From Bacillus_BU sp051233475 (GTDB lineage Bacteria > Bacillota > Bacilli > Bacillales > Cytobacillaceae), in NCBI RefSeq assembly GCF_051233475.1, contig NZ_JBKFGH010000011.1, positions 207,727 through 271,726 of the forward strand: a stretch of 64,000 nucleotides of DNA, in the 5' to 3' direction. This document shows positions 35,123 through 43,226 of this stretch, in pieces (the stretch's first letter is position 1; every line of letters starts with the position of its first letter). A model generated the notes under the pieces. That model worked only from the letters and a program-made list of their open reading frames with translations. It made no database searches and had not been told where the DNA came from. A program made the translations under genes and the position numbers.

Positions 35123-35662
35123 ATGAGAAAAGAATGGAATACAGTCGATATTTTGCGCCATGCACGGCACGACTGGTTAAATAAAATCCAATTAATTAAA
35201 GGCAATCTTGATTTAAATAAAACCGATCGGGTTAAACAATTAATTGAAGAGATCGTTATCGAAGCCCAACAGGAAGCAAAATTATCGAATTTAAAACTTC
35301 CTCTTTTTGCCGCTTTGATTTTAACAGCAAACTGGGAAGCCCATCCCTTTCAACTTGAATATGAAGTCATAAATGATCCGAAAGTAGTAAACATAAATGA
35401 TACACTTCTAGCTGACTGGACAAAATCTTTTTTCACATCATTACATACTGCAATCGATACTTTCGGTGATAATCATCTTTCTGTCTCAATCGAAACGCAA
35501 AAAAATGGAATTCGTTTCTTTTTTGATTTTAGCGGAATAATAAAGGATAATGACGTATTACAACAGTTTCTAGACTTTAATTTTTCTGAGCAGCTAACGG
35601 TTAAAGTATTAGAATTCTCTCAACAGGAACTCGCAATAGAGGTTTTTATGCCATTAAGCTAA
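35123..35662 (+). CDS. spo0B: Sporulation initiation phosphotransferase Spo0B
   Basis: A 179-residue phosphotransferase that passes phosphate from Spo0F to Spo0A. The start ATG 35123 (MRKEWNTVDILRHARHDW) follows GGGAGTG. The phospho-accepting histidine is His16 in ARHDWLNKIQLIKGNL, within the four-helix dimer domain, followed by KLSNLKLP and the kinase-fold remnant C-terminal domain. A start at 35015 gives a hydrophobic extension absent from B. subtilis Spo0B and would contain a TATACT promoter-like box at 35070-35075. It is upstream of obg as usual. Confidence 0.93.
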   Translation: MRKEWNTVDILRHARHDWLNKIQLIKGNLDLNKTDRVKQLIEEIVIEAQQEAKLSNLKLPLFAALILTANWEAHPFQLEYEVINDPKVVNINDTLLADWTKSFFTSLHTAIDTFGDNHLSVSIETQKNGIRFFFDFSGIIKDNDVLQQFLDFNFSEQLTVKVLEFSQQELAIEVFMPLS

Positions 35663-35733
35663 CAGGTATGAAAAGAGCGATTCTCGTCTTGAAAGAAAAT
35701 GTATGAAACAAATAACAGACGGGAGGAACAGGA

Positions 35734-37026
35734 ATGTTCGTCGATCAGGTAAAAATTTATGTAAAAGGTGGAGACGGCGGAAATGGAATGGTTGCATTCC
35801 GCCGTGAAAAGTATGTCCCAAAAGGTGGTCCTGCTGGTGGAGATGGCGGAAAGGGTGCCGATGTTATTTTTGAGGTAGAAGAAGGATTGCGCACACTGAT
35901 GGATTTCCGTTATCAGCGCCATTTTAAAGCACCTCGCGGAGAACATGGGATGAGCAAAAATATGCACGGTAGAAACGCTCAAGATCTTATCGTTAAGGTC
36001 CCGCCCGGCACGGTTGTGTCTGATGAGGATACAAAGGAAGTCATTGCTGACTTAACCATGCATGGTCAAAGGGCAGTCATTGCTAAAGGCGGCCGAGGTG
36101 GAAGAGGGAACTCACGATTTGCAACTCCTGCCAATCCAGCACCGGAACTCTCCGAAAATGGTGAGCCAGGTCAGGAACGCAATATCATGATGGAACTGAA
36201 GCTATTAGCCGATGTAGGGTTAGTTGGTTTTCCAAGTGTCGGAAAGTCAACCCTTCTATCCGTTGTTTCCTCGGCTAGACCAAAGATTGCTGAATACCAT
36301 TTCACAACAATCGTTCCTAATTTAGGCATGGTTGAAACGGCTGATGGGAGAAGCTTTGTATTGGCAGATTTACCGGGACTAATCGAAGGGGCCCATTCTG
36401 GTGTCGGTCTAGGGCATCAGTTTTTACGACATATTGAAAGAACACGGGTAATCGTTCATGTTATCGATATGGCAGCTACAGAAGGTCGAGATCCATACGA
36501 GGATTATTTAACGATTAATAAGGAATTGGCTCAATACAATTTACGGTTAACAGAACGTCCGCAAATTATTGTAGCGAATAAAATGGACATGCCGGATGCT
36601 GAAGAAAACTTGAAAGTATTCAAGGAAAAGCTGACGGAGGAATACCCAATATTCCCAATCTCCGCTCTAACTAAAAAAGGATTGCGAGATTTATTGTTTG
36701 CCATCGCTGATAAACTTGAAGAAACACCTGAATTCCCACTTACAGATGAAAAAGAGGAAGAAACAGGTCTTCATCGCGTCGTATACAAACACGAGGCCGA
36801 GCAAGAGGAATTCTTTATTACCCGTGAACCGGACGGAAGCTTTGTCATATCCGGGGAAAAAGTAGAGAGATTATTTAAGATGACTGATTTCTCACGGGAT
36901 GAGTCAGTTCGTAGATTTTCTCGCCAGCTTCGCAGCATGGGTATTGACGAGGCGCTCAGGGCAAAGGGTGCAAAAGATGGAGACACCGTTAAGTTAATGA
37001 ACTATGAATTCGAGTTTATTGAATAG
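35734..37026 (+). CDS. obg: GTPase Obg
   Basis: A 430-residue essential GTPase with roles in ribosome assembly, the stringent response and activation of the sporulation phosphorelay. The glycine-rich Obg domain is at 1-158 (GGDGGNGMVAFRREKYVPKG), followed by the G domain (GFPSVGKST, DLPGLIEGAH, NKMD, SAL) and the C-terminal OCT domain. The ribosome site GGGAGG precedes ATG 35734. It shares an operon with spo0B and pheB. Confidence 0.98.
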   Translation: MFVDQVKIYVKGGDGGNGMVAFRREKYVPKGGPAGGDGGKGADVIFEVEEGLRTLMDFRYQRHFKAPRGEHGMSKNMHGRNAQDLIVKVPPGTVVSDEDTKEVIADLTMHGQRAVIAKGGRGGRGNSRFATPANPAPELSENGEPGQERNIMMELKLLADVGLVGFPSVGKSTLLSVVSSARPKIAEYHFTTIVPNLGMVETADGRSFVLADLPGLIEGAHSGVGLGHQFLRHIERTRVIVHVIDMAATEGRDPYEDYLTINKELAQYNLRLTERPQIIVANKMDMPDAEENLKVFKEKLTEEYPIFPISALTKKGLRDLLFAIADKLEETPEFPLTDEKEEETGLHRVVYKHEAEQEEFFITREPDGSFVISGEKVERLFKMTDFSRDESVRRFSRQLRSMGIDEALRAKGAKDGDTVKLMNYEFEFIE

Positions 37027-37050
37027 ACCTTTGCAAGACGGGGTGGAGAA

Positions 37051-37506
37051 ATGAGACATGATAAATTCGACAAAAAATTTTATTTAGTTCGTGAGGACGT
37101 TTTGCCTGAAGCGATGAAGAAAACGCTTGAGGCAAAAGAAATGATTGAACGCGGCAAAGCCGAGTCTGTTTGGGATGCAGTAAATAAAGTGGATCTCTCC
37201 AGAAGCGCTTTTTATAAGTATCGAGATACGGTATTTCCCTTCCATACTATTGTAAAAGAAAGATTGATTACGCTTTTTTTTCAATTGGAGGATCGCTCGG
37301 GAACACTGTCACAGCTGTTAGGTGTAGTCGCATTCTCAGGCTGTAATGTTCTGACGATTCATCAGACCATACCGATTCAGGGAAGGGCAAACGTTACACT
37401 TTCATTAAATGTTGCACAAATGGGGATAGAAATTGATGAGCTGCTTACGAAACTAAAGCGGCTTGAGTTTGTCGAAAAAGTTGAGGTGTTAGGATCCGGC
37501 CTATAA
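37051..37506 (+). CDS. pheB: ACT domain-containing protein PheB (UPF0735)
   Basis: A 151-residue protein with an N-terminal helical part that ends in SRSAFYKYRDTVFPF and a C-terminal ACT domain (about 73-150: LEDRSGTLSQLLGVVAFSGC). It probably senses an amino acid, and its place before pheA suggests phenylalanine. It is 24 bp after obg. Confidence 0.93.
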   Translation: MRHDKFDKKFYLVREDVLPEAMKKTLEAKEMIERGKAESVWDAVNKVDLSRSAFYKYRDTVFPFHTIVKERLITLFFQLEDRSGTLSQLLGVVAFSGCNVLTIHQTIPIQGRANVTLSLNVAQMGIEIDELLTKLKRLEFVEKVEVLGSGL

Positions 37507-37558
37507 AAACAAATACCGGATTGTCACCTGATTATTTTTTAGAGGGTAGGGAGAAATT

Positions 37559-38410
37559 GTGAAGGTAGGTTATTTGGGTCCGCGGGCGACCTTTACTGAC
37601 GTGGCGGTTCGTAAAATGTTTCCTGAGTATACAGGAGTCCCGTATTTAACAATACCAGCATGTATGGATGCTGTTGAAGATGGCGAAGTGGATCTTGCTG
37701 TTGTTCCAATTGAGAATACCTTGGAAGGATCCGTTAATATTACCCTGGATTATTTAGTTCATGAGGTAGACCTCCCGATTCTTGGTGAGATTACCGTGCC
37801 AATTCGTCAGCATTTTATGGTTCATCCGAACAATGCGGAAAATTGGACAGAGACTGACCGAATTATGAGTCATTCTCATGCTATTGCCCAGTGTCACAAA
37901 TTTTTGCATACTCAGTTTAAAGGTGTTTTTTGTGAGAATACAACATCAACAGCTGCCGCTGCCCAGTATATTAATGAGCATCCGGAAATAAAGGCAGCAG
38001 CAATTGCCAATGAATTAGCGGCAAAGGAATTTGGTCTAACGATTGTGAAGTCGGATATTCATGATGCTGATTTTAATCATACCCGGTTTATTATTTTGGC
38101 TAAAAAGCCATTTTCATTGCCGGAGGAGCATCCGTATTTCCATAACTATAAGACAACGTTAATGGTTACACTCCCATCCGATCATCCGGGTGTCTTGCAT
38201 ACTGTCTTATCGGCATTTGCATGGCGCCGGCTTAATTTATCAAAAATTGAGTCGCGCCCATCAAAGACAGGACTCGGTAATTATTTCTTCATTATTGATA
38301 TTGAAATGAAAATGGATGAAGTGATGATTCCAGGCGCCATGGCCGAGTTAGAGGCTGTTGGCTGCGGTGTTAACTTATTAGGAAGTTATCCTTCCTATCA
38401 TGTGGAATAG
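37559..38410 (+). CDS. pheA: Prephenate dehydratase
   Basis: A 283-residue enzyme that forms phenylpyruvate from prephenate in phenylalanine synthesis. The start GTG 37559 follows AGGGAG. It begins MKVGYLGPRATFTDVAV, has the catalytic TRF motif in HTRFIILAKK (Thr about residue 178), and ends with a regulatory ACT domain that has the ESRPSKTGLGNYFF feedback site. Single-function protein, no chorismate mutase domain. Confidence 0.97.
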   Translation: MKVGYLGPRATFTDVAVRKMFPEYTGVPYLTIPACMDAVEDGEVDLAVVPIENTLEGSVNITLDYLVHEVDLPILGEITVPIRQHFMVHPNNAENWTETDRIMSHSHAIAQCHKFLHTQFKGVFCENTTSTAAAAQYINEHPEIKAAAIANELAAKEFGLTIVKSDIHDADFNHTRFIILAKKPFSLPEEHPYFHNYKTTLMVTLPSDHPGVLHTVLSAFAWRRLNLSKIESRPSKTGLGNYFFIIDIEMKMDEVMIPGAMAELEAVGCGVNLLGSYPSYHVE

Positions 38411-38414
38411 GTGA

Positions 38415-38447
38415 GTAGGGGTTCGTCTTGAGGCGGACCTCTTTTTT
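38415..38447 (+). terminator. Terminator after pheA
   Basis: AGGGGTTCGTC (38417-38427) pairs through several G-U pairs with GGCGGACCTCT (38432-38442), followed by six T. Confidence 0.7.
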
Positions 38448-38479
38448 GTTTAGTGGAAGTGGATGCGAATTTTATGATT

Positions 38480-38895
38480 GTGCCCTAAATGTAGCAAAAA
38501 GAGAGTTAGCGGGAACGATCAGAGCGTGATTGTGCCCGAAATGTAGCAAAAAGAGAGGTAGAGGGAACGATCAGAGCCTGAATGTGCCCGCAACAAAGAA
38601 AAAAGGGTGTTAGAGGGAACGATCAGAGCCTGAATGTGCCCGTAACAAAGAAAAAAGGGTGTTAGAGGGAACGATCAGAGCCTGAACGTGCCCGCAACAT
38701 GGAAAAAAGAGAGGTAGAGGGAACGATCAGAGCCTGAATGTGCCCGCAACAAAGAAAAAAGAGAGGTGGAGGGAACGATCAGAGCCTGAATGTGCCCGCA
38801 ACAAAGAAAAAAGGGAGGTAGAGGGAACGATCAGAGCCTGAACGTGCCCGAATCAAAGCAAAAGAGGCGGTAACGATCACAACCTTTTCTGCCCG
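38480..38895. repeat. Tandem array D, exact 52-bp period, eight units starting GTGCCC
   Basis: GTGCCC occurs at 38480, 38532, 38584, 38636, 38688, 38740, 38792 and 38844, all exactly 52 bp apart. The unit consensus is GTGCCCGCAACAAAGAAAAA, then AGRGAGGTAGAGGGAACGAT and CAGAGCCTGAAT. The first two units and the last are more degenerate. No spacers differ between units, so this is not a CRISPR array. It lies between pheA and the convergent niaR. No gene is seen here. Confidence 0.95.
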
Positions 38896-38903
38896 CCTGC
38901 ACA

Positions 38904-38934
38904 CAAAAAGACCAATCCCAGTTTCAGATTGGCC
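38904..38934 (-). terminator. Terminator of niaR (minus strand)
   Basis: CCAATC (38912-38917) and GATTGG (38927-38932) form the stem; AAAAAG at 38905-38910 gives the T run on the minus strand. Confidence 0.7.
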
Positions 38935-38966
38935 AAATTTTTTGTGTACAAAAAAACGGCACCAGA

Positions 38967-39503
38967 TTAATCCATCAAAAATCCAGCCATTTTTAAGGCA
39001 TCAACTGCATCATCCAATGCAGCCTTAGATGATGCTGCAATCGTATGAAGATGAATTCCATTTGTTAATTCTGACAAATAGGCAGCCTTCGTTGAGCGCA
39101 CCTTCTCCATGAAATGTTTCACATCGTTTCGGTTTGAAACCATAATCGACGCGGTTAAATCCCCATAGACAGGATGCTCAATTTTCACATCCTTAACCGT
39201 AACCCCATGATCAACTAAAATATTTAATTCTTCTTCAGTTCGTTCCGGAGAATGCGAACAAGCTATCGTTCGCTCGTACTGTGTTTCTGTCGAGTGCTGC
39301 TTCAAATAAAGATATCCTTGGCTAGTCGCAATAATCGGTTCACTCTTGGCTTTTAAAATCGTAATATCGCCGACAATAACCTGGCGAGAAACCTTAGCAT
39401 TTGCTGCGAGCTCACTGCCAGTAATCGGTTCACTGCTTTTTTTTAATAAGTCTAGAAGATAGGCACGGCGTGCTTCTCCCAAACTCCTTTTTTGTTCTTT
39501 CAT
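38967..39503 (-). CDS. niaR: Niacin-responsive transcription repressor NiaR (YrxA)
   Basis: A 178-residue repressor of NAD genes. The start at 39503 (MKEQKRSLGEARRAYLLDLL) has an AAGGGTG site upstream. It has an N-terminal winged helix (SGSELAANAKVSRQVIVGDI-like region, residues about 27-50) and a C-terminal 3H domain with three conserved histidines (HPVYGDL, VKHFMEKV, HLHTIAA). In B. subtilis it lies next to nifS-nadBCA; those genes are absent here, yet nadE is only 3 kb away. Confidence 0.93.
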   Translation of the reverse strand: MKEQKRSLGEARRAYLLDLLKKSSEPITGSELAANAKVSRQVIVGDITILKAKSEPIIATSQGYLYLKQHSTETQYERTIACSHSPERTEEELNILVDHGVTVKDVKIEHPVYGDLTASIMVSNRNDVKHFMEKVRSTKAAYLSELTNGIHLHTIAASSKAALDDAVDALKMAGFLMD

Positions 39504-39543
39504 AATATGGTTCACCCTTACTCCTGATGATTTCAAATTTTAT

Positions 39544-39570
39544 CATACTTCAAACGTTTGCTTAAGTATG
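39544..39570. promoter_or_regulatory. Dyad element between niaR and safA
   Basis: CATACTT (39544-39550) and AAGTATG (39564-39570) are inverted repeats flanking the smaller palindrome CAAACGTTTG (39551-39560). It lies about 40 bp upstream of niaR and may be an operator, perhaps autoregulatory. The link to NiaR is not established. Confidence 0.4.
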
Positions 39571-39645
39571 AATGCCTTAAAAAGTAATGAAAAAAATATG
39601 AATCACATATTATTTACTAAATTGCTTAATTTTTTTTGTTGATGA

Positions 39646-39674
39646 TTAGCAAAATGCCCATTTCGACATACAAT
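39646..39674 (+). promoter_or_regulatory. Sigma-E-like promoter of safA
   Basis: A perfect -10 CATACAAT (39667-39674), with TTAGCAAA 13 bases upstream as a weaker -35. safA is a sigma-E gene in B. subtilis. Confidence 0.6.
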
Positions 39675-39709
39675 GTATGGACTTATGCCATCTTAGGAGG
39701 GAAATCAGT

Positions 39710-41401
39710 GTGAAGATCCATATCGTACAGAAAGGGGATACTCTTTGGAAAATCGCCAAGAAGTACGGCGTGAATTTTGAAGAGCTGAAAAAAATGAATA
39801 CCCAGCTCAGTAACCCTGATATGATCATGCCCGGTATGAAAATAAAAGTTCCAACTTCTGGGGGAACCATAAAAAAAGAAACCCCGTTCGGAGGAGCGCC
39901 GGCAAAAATCAATATGGGCGCTAAAAAAGAAATGCCGATATCTCAACAGCCAATTGCCAAGGAACAGCCTATTGTAAAGCAACAACCGATTATAAAGGAA
40001 CAGCCTATTGTAAAGCAACAACCGATTGTAAAGCAACAACCGATCGTAAAGGAACAGCCGATTGTAAAAGAGCAGCCATTACCAGTGATGGAGGCTCCAA
40101 AAAAGGAAATGCCGGTAAAAGAAGCACCAATCATGGAACAACCTATTAAAGAAGTACCGAAGGCTCCTTTTATTCCGAAAATGCCGTTGCCGATTATTCC
40201 GGAAATTGACATAAACAACTACTATATGATGAATATGGCAAACATGACTGTCCAGCAGCCGCCGCAACCACCACCGCAACCGCCAAAGCCTGAAATTCTC
40301 CCAGAAATGAAAGAAGAATCCGTCGAAAGTGTTGAGCTTCCACCTATGGAGCAACCAATTCAAGGAGGGTGTATACAACCTATGTATCCTTATCCGTGTC
40401 CACCATATTTATATCCAATTTCACCAGTATTGCCGGGTTCTGGCTTACCATGTCCACCTGCATATCCGTCTCATCCTTATCACCATGATCATCATGCAAT
40501 GCACTATTCACCTGCAGGAATGACCGCTCCGGCTATGGGGGGACCAGTATTTAATCCACAAATGTATGAAGAATCATCATCTTCATTTATGCCACAAATG
40601 CCTGTACAATCTGCACCGCAAGCTGTAGCAGGTATGGAATTTCAACCGTCTATGCAGCCACAGGCTCCAATGGGATATCCTGGGTATCCACAAGCTGCAC
40701 CTATGATGCAGGCTCCATATGGATACTCTCCATATCCAGCGGGACCGCTTGTGCCAATCTCACCAGTTTTACCGGGGACAGGACTTCCGTACGGACAAAT
40801 GCCAACAGGATACGGAACTCCACCGCAGGGCTTTCCATATCCTCAAACTCAAGCTCAGCCAATGATACAAGGGATGGAATCTCCTGAAATGATGTCATAT
40901 TCAAATCCGATGGCTCAACCTATGACTGCTCCAACTCCTCCGCCTGTCGCAGGTACAGCTGACTGTGGTTGTGGAGGAACGGTAGCTCCAATCGAAAGCG
41001 GAATGCCGTACCCACAAGTTGGAATGCCATACCCGCAAGTCGGAATGCCGTACCCACAAGAAGGAATGACATATCCGCAAGGCGGAATGCCGTTTCAGCA
41101 AGAAGGAATGACATATCCGCAAGGTGGAATGCCGTTTCAGCAAGAAGGAATGACATATCCGCAAGGCGGAATGCCGTTCCCGCAAGGTGGAATGTCATAT
41201 CCGCAAAGCGGAATGCCGTTCCCGCAAGAAGGAATGCCATATCAACAACCTGGGATGCCATTCCCTCAGGGAGGGCAAGTATATATACCGCCATATGGTG
41301 AACAGGGGTTAGCCCAGCCACCATATATGAACCCATTTGGACCTGGCGCGATGGGCAGCGGATTTCCAATGAGAGATGAAAGCAGTGAATATGAGGGGTA
41401 G
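39710..41401 (+). CDS. safA: Spore coat morphogenetic protein SafA, repeat-rich
   Basis: A 563-residue inner-coat organiser that is recruited by SpoVID. The GTG start at 39710 (MKIHIVQKGDTLWKIAKKYG) is set by TAGGAGGGA. An N-terminal LysM domain (residues 1-50) binds cortex peptidoglycan. Two tandem repeat blocks follow: about seven hexapeptides of the type QPIVKE/Q (nt 39947-40072, 18-bp units), and thirteen heptapeptides of the type GMPYPQx (nt 41000-41272, 21-bp units, partly arranged as 14-residue pairs GMTYPQGGMPFQQE). A Pro/Tyr/Met/Gln-rich middle holds the SafA segments PISPVLPGSGLP and PISPVLPGTGLP. The repeats make it much longer than I recall for B. subtilis SafA (under 400 residues). 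Confidence 0.95.
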   Translation: MKIHIVQKGDTLWKIAKKYGVNFEELKKMNTQLSNPDMIMPGMKIKVPTSGGTIKKETPFGGAPAKINMGAKKEMPISQQPIAKEQPIVKQQPIIKEQPIVKQQPIVKQQPIVKEQPIVKEQPLPVMEAPKKEMPVKEAPIMEQPIKEVPKAPFIPKMPLPIIPEIDINNYYMMNMANMTVQQPPQPPPQPPKPEILPEMKEESVESVELPPMEQPIQGGCIQPMYPYPCPPYLYPISPVLPGSGLPCPPAYPSHPYHHDHHAMHYSPAGMTAPAMGGPVFNPQMYEESSSSFMPQMPVQSAPQAVAGMEFQPSMQPQAPMGYPGYPQAAPMMQAPYGYSPYPAGPLVPISPVLPGTGLPYGQMPTGYGTPPQGFPYPQTQAQPMIQGMESPEMMSYSNPMAQPMTAPTPPPVAGTADCGCGGTVAPIESGMPYPQVGMPYPQVGMPYPQEGMTYPQGGMPFQQEGMTYPQGGMPFQQEGMTYPQGGMPFPQGGMSYPQSGMPFPQEGMPYQQPGMPFPQGGQVYIPPYGEQGLAQPPYMNPFGPGAMGSGFPMRDESSEYEG

Positions 41402-42362
41402 ATACACTGGAGACGATTTAGTAAACAATCGTCTCCTTTCCATTTTGAATAAAAGTGTCCCTTTTTCCATTAAGAAAATAAAAAAAATCCGCGGCTCCGT
41501 TTTCCTGCTTGAAACAGGTTTCAAAACGTTTATTTTAAAAGGATTTTCATCGCTGCCACGCTTACAAGTTCAGGAAGCTTTTACTTCGTCTTTAAAAAGC
41601 GAAGGTTTTGTAAACTCATACTCTTTTTACCGTTTTACTGAGGATCCAATCTATTTTAATAAAAAGTATTATGGATTGATCGAGTATATTGAACCACACC
41701 GTGAACGCTTTTCATATTTAACTGCTGCAGATCGTCTTGAGGGGTTAAATCTGCTGCATACTTTTCATCTTACTACGAAGCGAATATCTAAAAAGTACGA
41801 AAGGATTTTACCTCAGTTTAATCTTTATGAAAAATGGGTGGAACGAAAAAAACTTTTTACGATAAATTCCTCAATTATTAAAAATTACTTGCCAAAAGAA
41901 ATGATGAATGAACTGCTCGAGTGGGGGAATGATTCCCTTAACGGGATTAAAAATGAAACGTTGCGGATTGAAGATGAACCACCCGTAATCCTTCATGGGG
42001 ATGTTGCTCATCATAATTATTTACGCTCCACTTCAGGAAGATTATTTCTAATTGATTTCGACCTCATTTCAATAGGTCCTGAAAGTATCGATTTGCTACA
42101 ATATGCTAACAGAATTTTGCCCTTTATCAATTGGTCTTTTACCCAGCTATCGGAATATCCTCTTTTTGATCAATATTTACAAAATCGGACGTTTTTATTT
42201 GCACTCATGTATCCTAGTGATATATTCAGGGAATGGAACCGAATTATTAAGGAAAAGAGCTACATCCTTCCAAATAAATTACTGCCCGTCCTTGAATTAA
42301 CGACAGAACAATTTCAATTACGAAAACAATTCATTAAAGAACTAAAAAATGTGGTAAAATAA
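41376..42362 (+). CDS. Aminoglycoside-phosphotransferase-like kinase, probably spore coat associated
   Basis: A 328-residue protein of the CotS/YsxE/APH fold, overlapping the safA end by 26 bp. ATG 41391 (MRGRYTGDD) is an alternative start. The catalytic loop is intact: LHGDVAHHNYL holds HGD and the metal-binding Asn, and FLIDFDLI holds the DFD aspartate (about residues 203-235). In contrast YsxE in this window has lost both. The substrate is unknown. The overlap with safA suggests co-expression in the mother cell during coat assembly; that is inference. Confidence 0.8.
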   Translation: MKAVNMRGRYTGDDLVNNRLLSILNKSVPFSIKKIKKIRGSVFLLETGFKTFILKGFSSLPRLQVQEAFTSSLKSEGFVNSYSFYRFTEDPIYFNKKYYGLIEYIEPHRERFSYLTAADRLEGLNLLHTFHLTTKRISKKYERILPQFNLYEKWVERKKLFTINSSIIKNYLPKEMMNELLEWGNDSLNGIKNETLRIEDEPPVILHGDVAHHNYLRSTSGRLFLIDFDLISIGPESIDLLQYANRILPFINWSFTQLSEYPLFDQYLQNRTFLFALMYPSDIFREWNRIIKEKSYILPNKLLPVLELTTEQFQLRKQFIKELKNVVK

Positions 42363-42394
42363 CAGGAAAATATGCACTTGAAAGGAAGTCACAG

Positions 42395-43135
42395 ATGGAG
42401 CAAAAGATCGAGAAATTAGTTGAATGGTTACAGCAAAAGGTAAAAGATGCTGGAATGAACGGTTTAATCGTTGGGGTTAGCGGCGGAATTGATTCGGCAG
42501 TCGTTACCCATTTAATAAAACGGGCGTTTCCCGACAATTCACTAGGCGTCATTATGCCGCTGAAAAGCAATCCAAAGGACCGTGAAGATGCTTTAAAGGT
42601 AATCGAAAGCTGTGGCATCAAACACTTAACGATTGAATTATCAGAAACACATCGTACTCTTTTTTCAAAAATTGAAGAGCAACTAAAAGAATCAGGTGAT
42701 TGGAATGAAGATAGAGCTAAACTTGGTGACGCCAATACAAGAGCCCGTCTTCGAATGACAACTTTATATGCCGTTGCAAATAATTTTGGCTATTTAGTAG
42801 CTGGGACAGATAATGCTGCGGAATGGCATACGGGTTATTTTACAAAATATGGAGATGGTGGAGTGGACTTAGTACCATTAGTTCATTTTACAAAAGGGGA
42901 AGTTCGCGAGCTCGCTAAAATATTGGGCGTACCGGAAGAAGTAATCAATAAAGCACCAAGCGCTGGCCTTTGGGAAGGGCAAACAGATGAAAATGAAATG
43001 GGCACCACGTATGATATGATTGACCGTTACTTGAAGGGTGAAGAGATCCCTGAGACGGATAAAAAAATCATTGACCGGATGCATGCGATTTCAGAACATA
43101 AGCGCAATCTCGCTGCAGCTCCTCCGAAGTTTTAA
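42395..43135 (+). CDS. nadE: Ammonia-dependent NAD+ synthetase
   Basis: A 246-residue enzyme that amidates nicotinic acid adenine dinucleotide to NAD. The PP-loop is GVSGGIDSAVV (residues 28-38); GTDNAAEWHTGYFTKYGDGGVDLVPL forms the substrate and metal region. No glutaminase domain is present, so ammonia is used. The sequence resembles clostridial-type NadE more than the longer B. subtilis NadE. It lies close to niaR and may be under its control; no operator was identified. The start ATG follows AAAGGAAG. Confidence 0.95.
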   Translation: MEQKIEKLVEWLQQKVKDAGMNGLIVGVSGGIDSAVVTHLIKRAFPDNSLGVIMPLKSNPKDREDALKVIESCGIKHLTIELSETHRTLFSKIEEQLKESGDWNEDRAKLGDANTRARLRMTTLYAVANNFGYLVAGTDNAAEWHTGYFTKYGDGGVDLVPLVHFTKGEVRELAKILGVPEEVINKAPSAGLWEGQTDENEMGTTYDMIDRYLKGEEIPETDKKIIDRMHAISEHKRNLAAAPPKF

Positions 43136-43155
43136 TTGGCCTTAATTAACAGAAT

Positions 43156-43225
43156 GAAAAAACCTCCTTGCACGCAAGCTAAAAATGAGCGATAAGCTCA
43201 AGATGCTGGCGAAGGGGGTTTTTCG
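43156..43225 (+). promoter_or_regulatory. Long hairpin that encloses the coxA ribosome site
   Basis: GAAAAAACCTCCTTGC (43156-43171) pairs with GC-GAAGGGGGTTTTTC (43209-43224), with one bulge and a G-U pair; an inner hairpin GAGC/GCTC lies at 43187-43199. The right arm contains the coxA ribosome site GAAGGGGG and ends in five T, so it could act as the nadE terminator and also hide the coxA site in read-through transcripts. Confidence 0.65.
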
Positions 43226-43226
43226 T

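Noticed and set aside
38480..38895. Possible CRISPR array
   Set aside because: The whole 52-bp unit is repeated; there are no unique spacers and no cas genes nearby.
40901..41369. Several repeat-rich open frames on both strands inside safA
   Set aside because: They are other-frame readings of the 21-bp coding repeat of safA, without ribosome sites.
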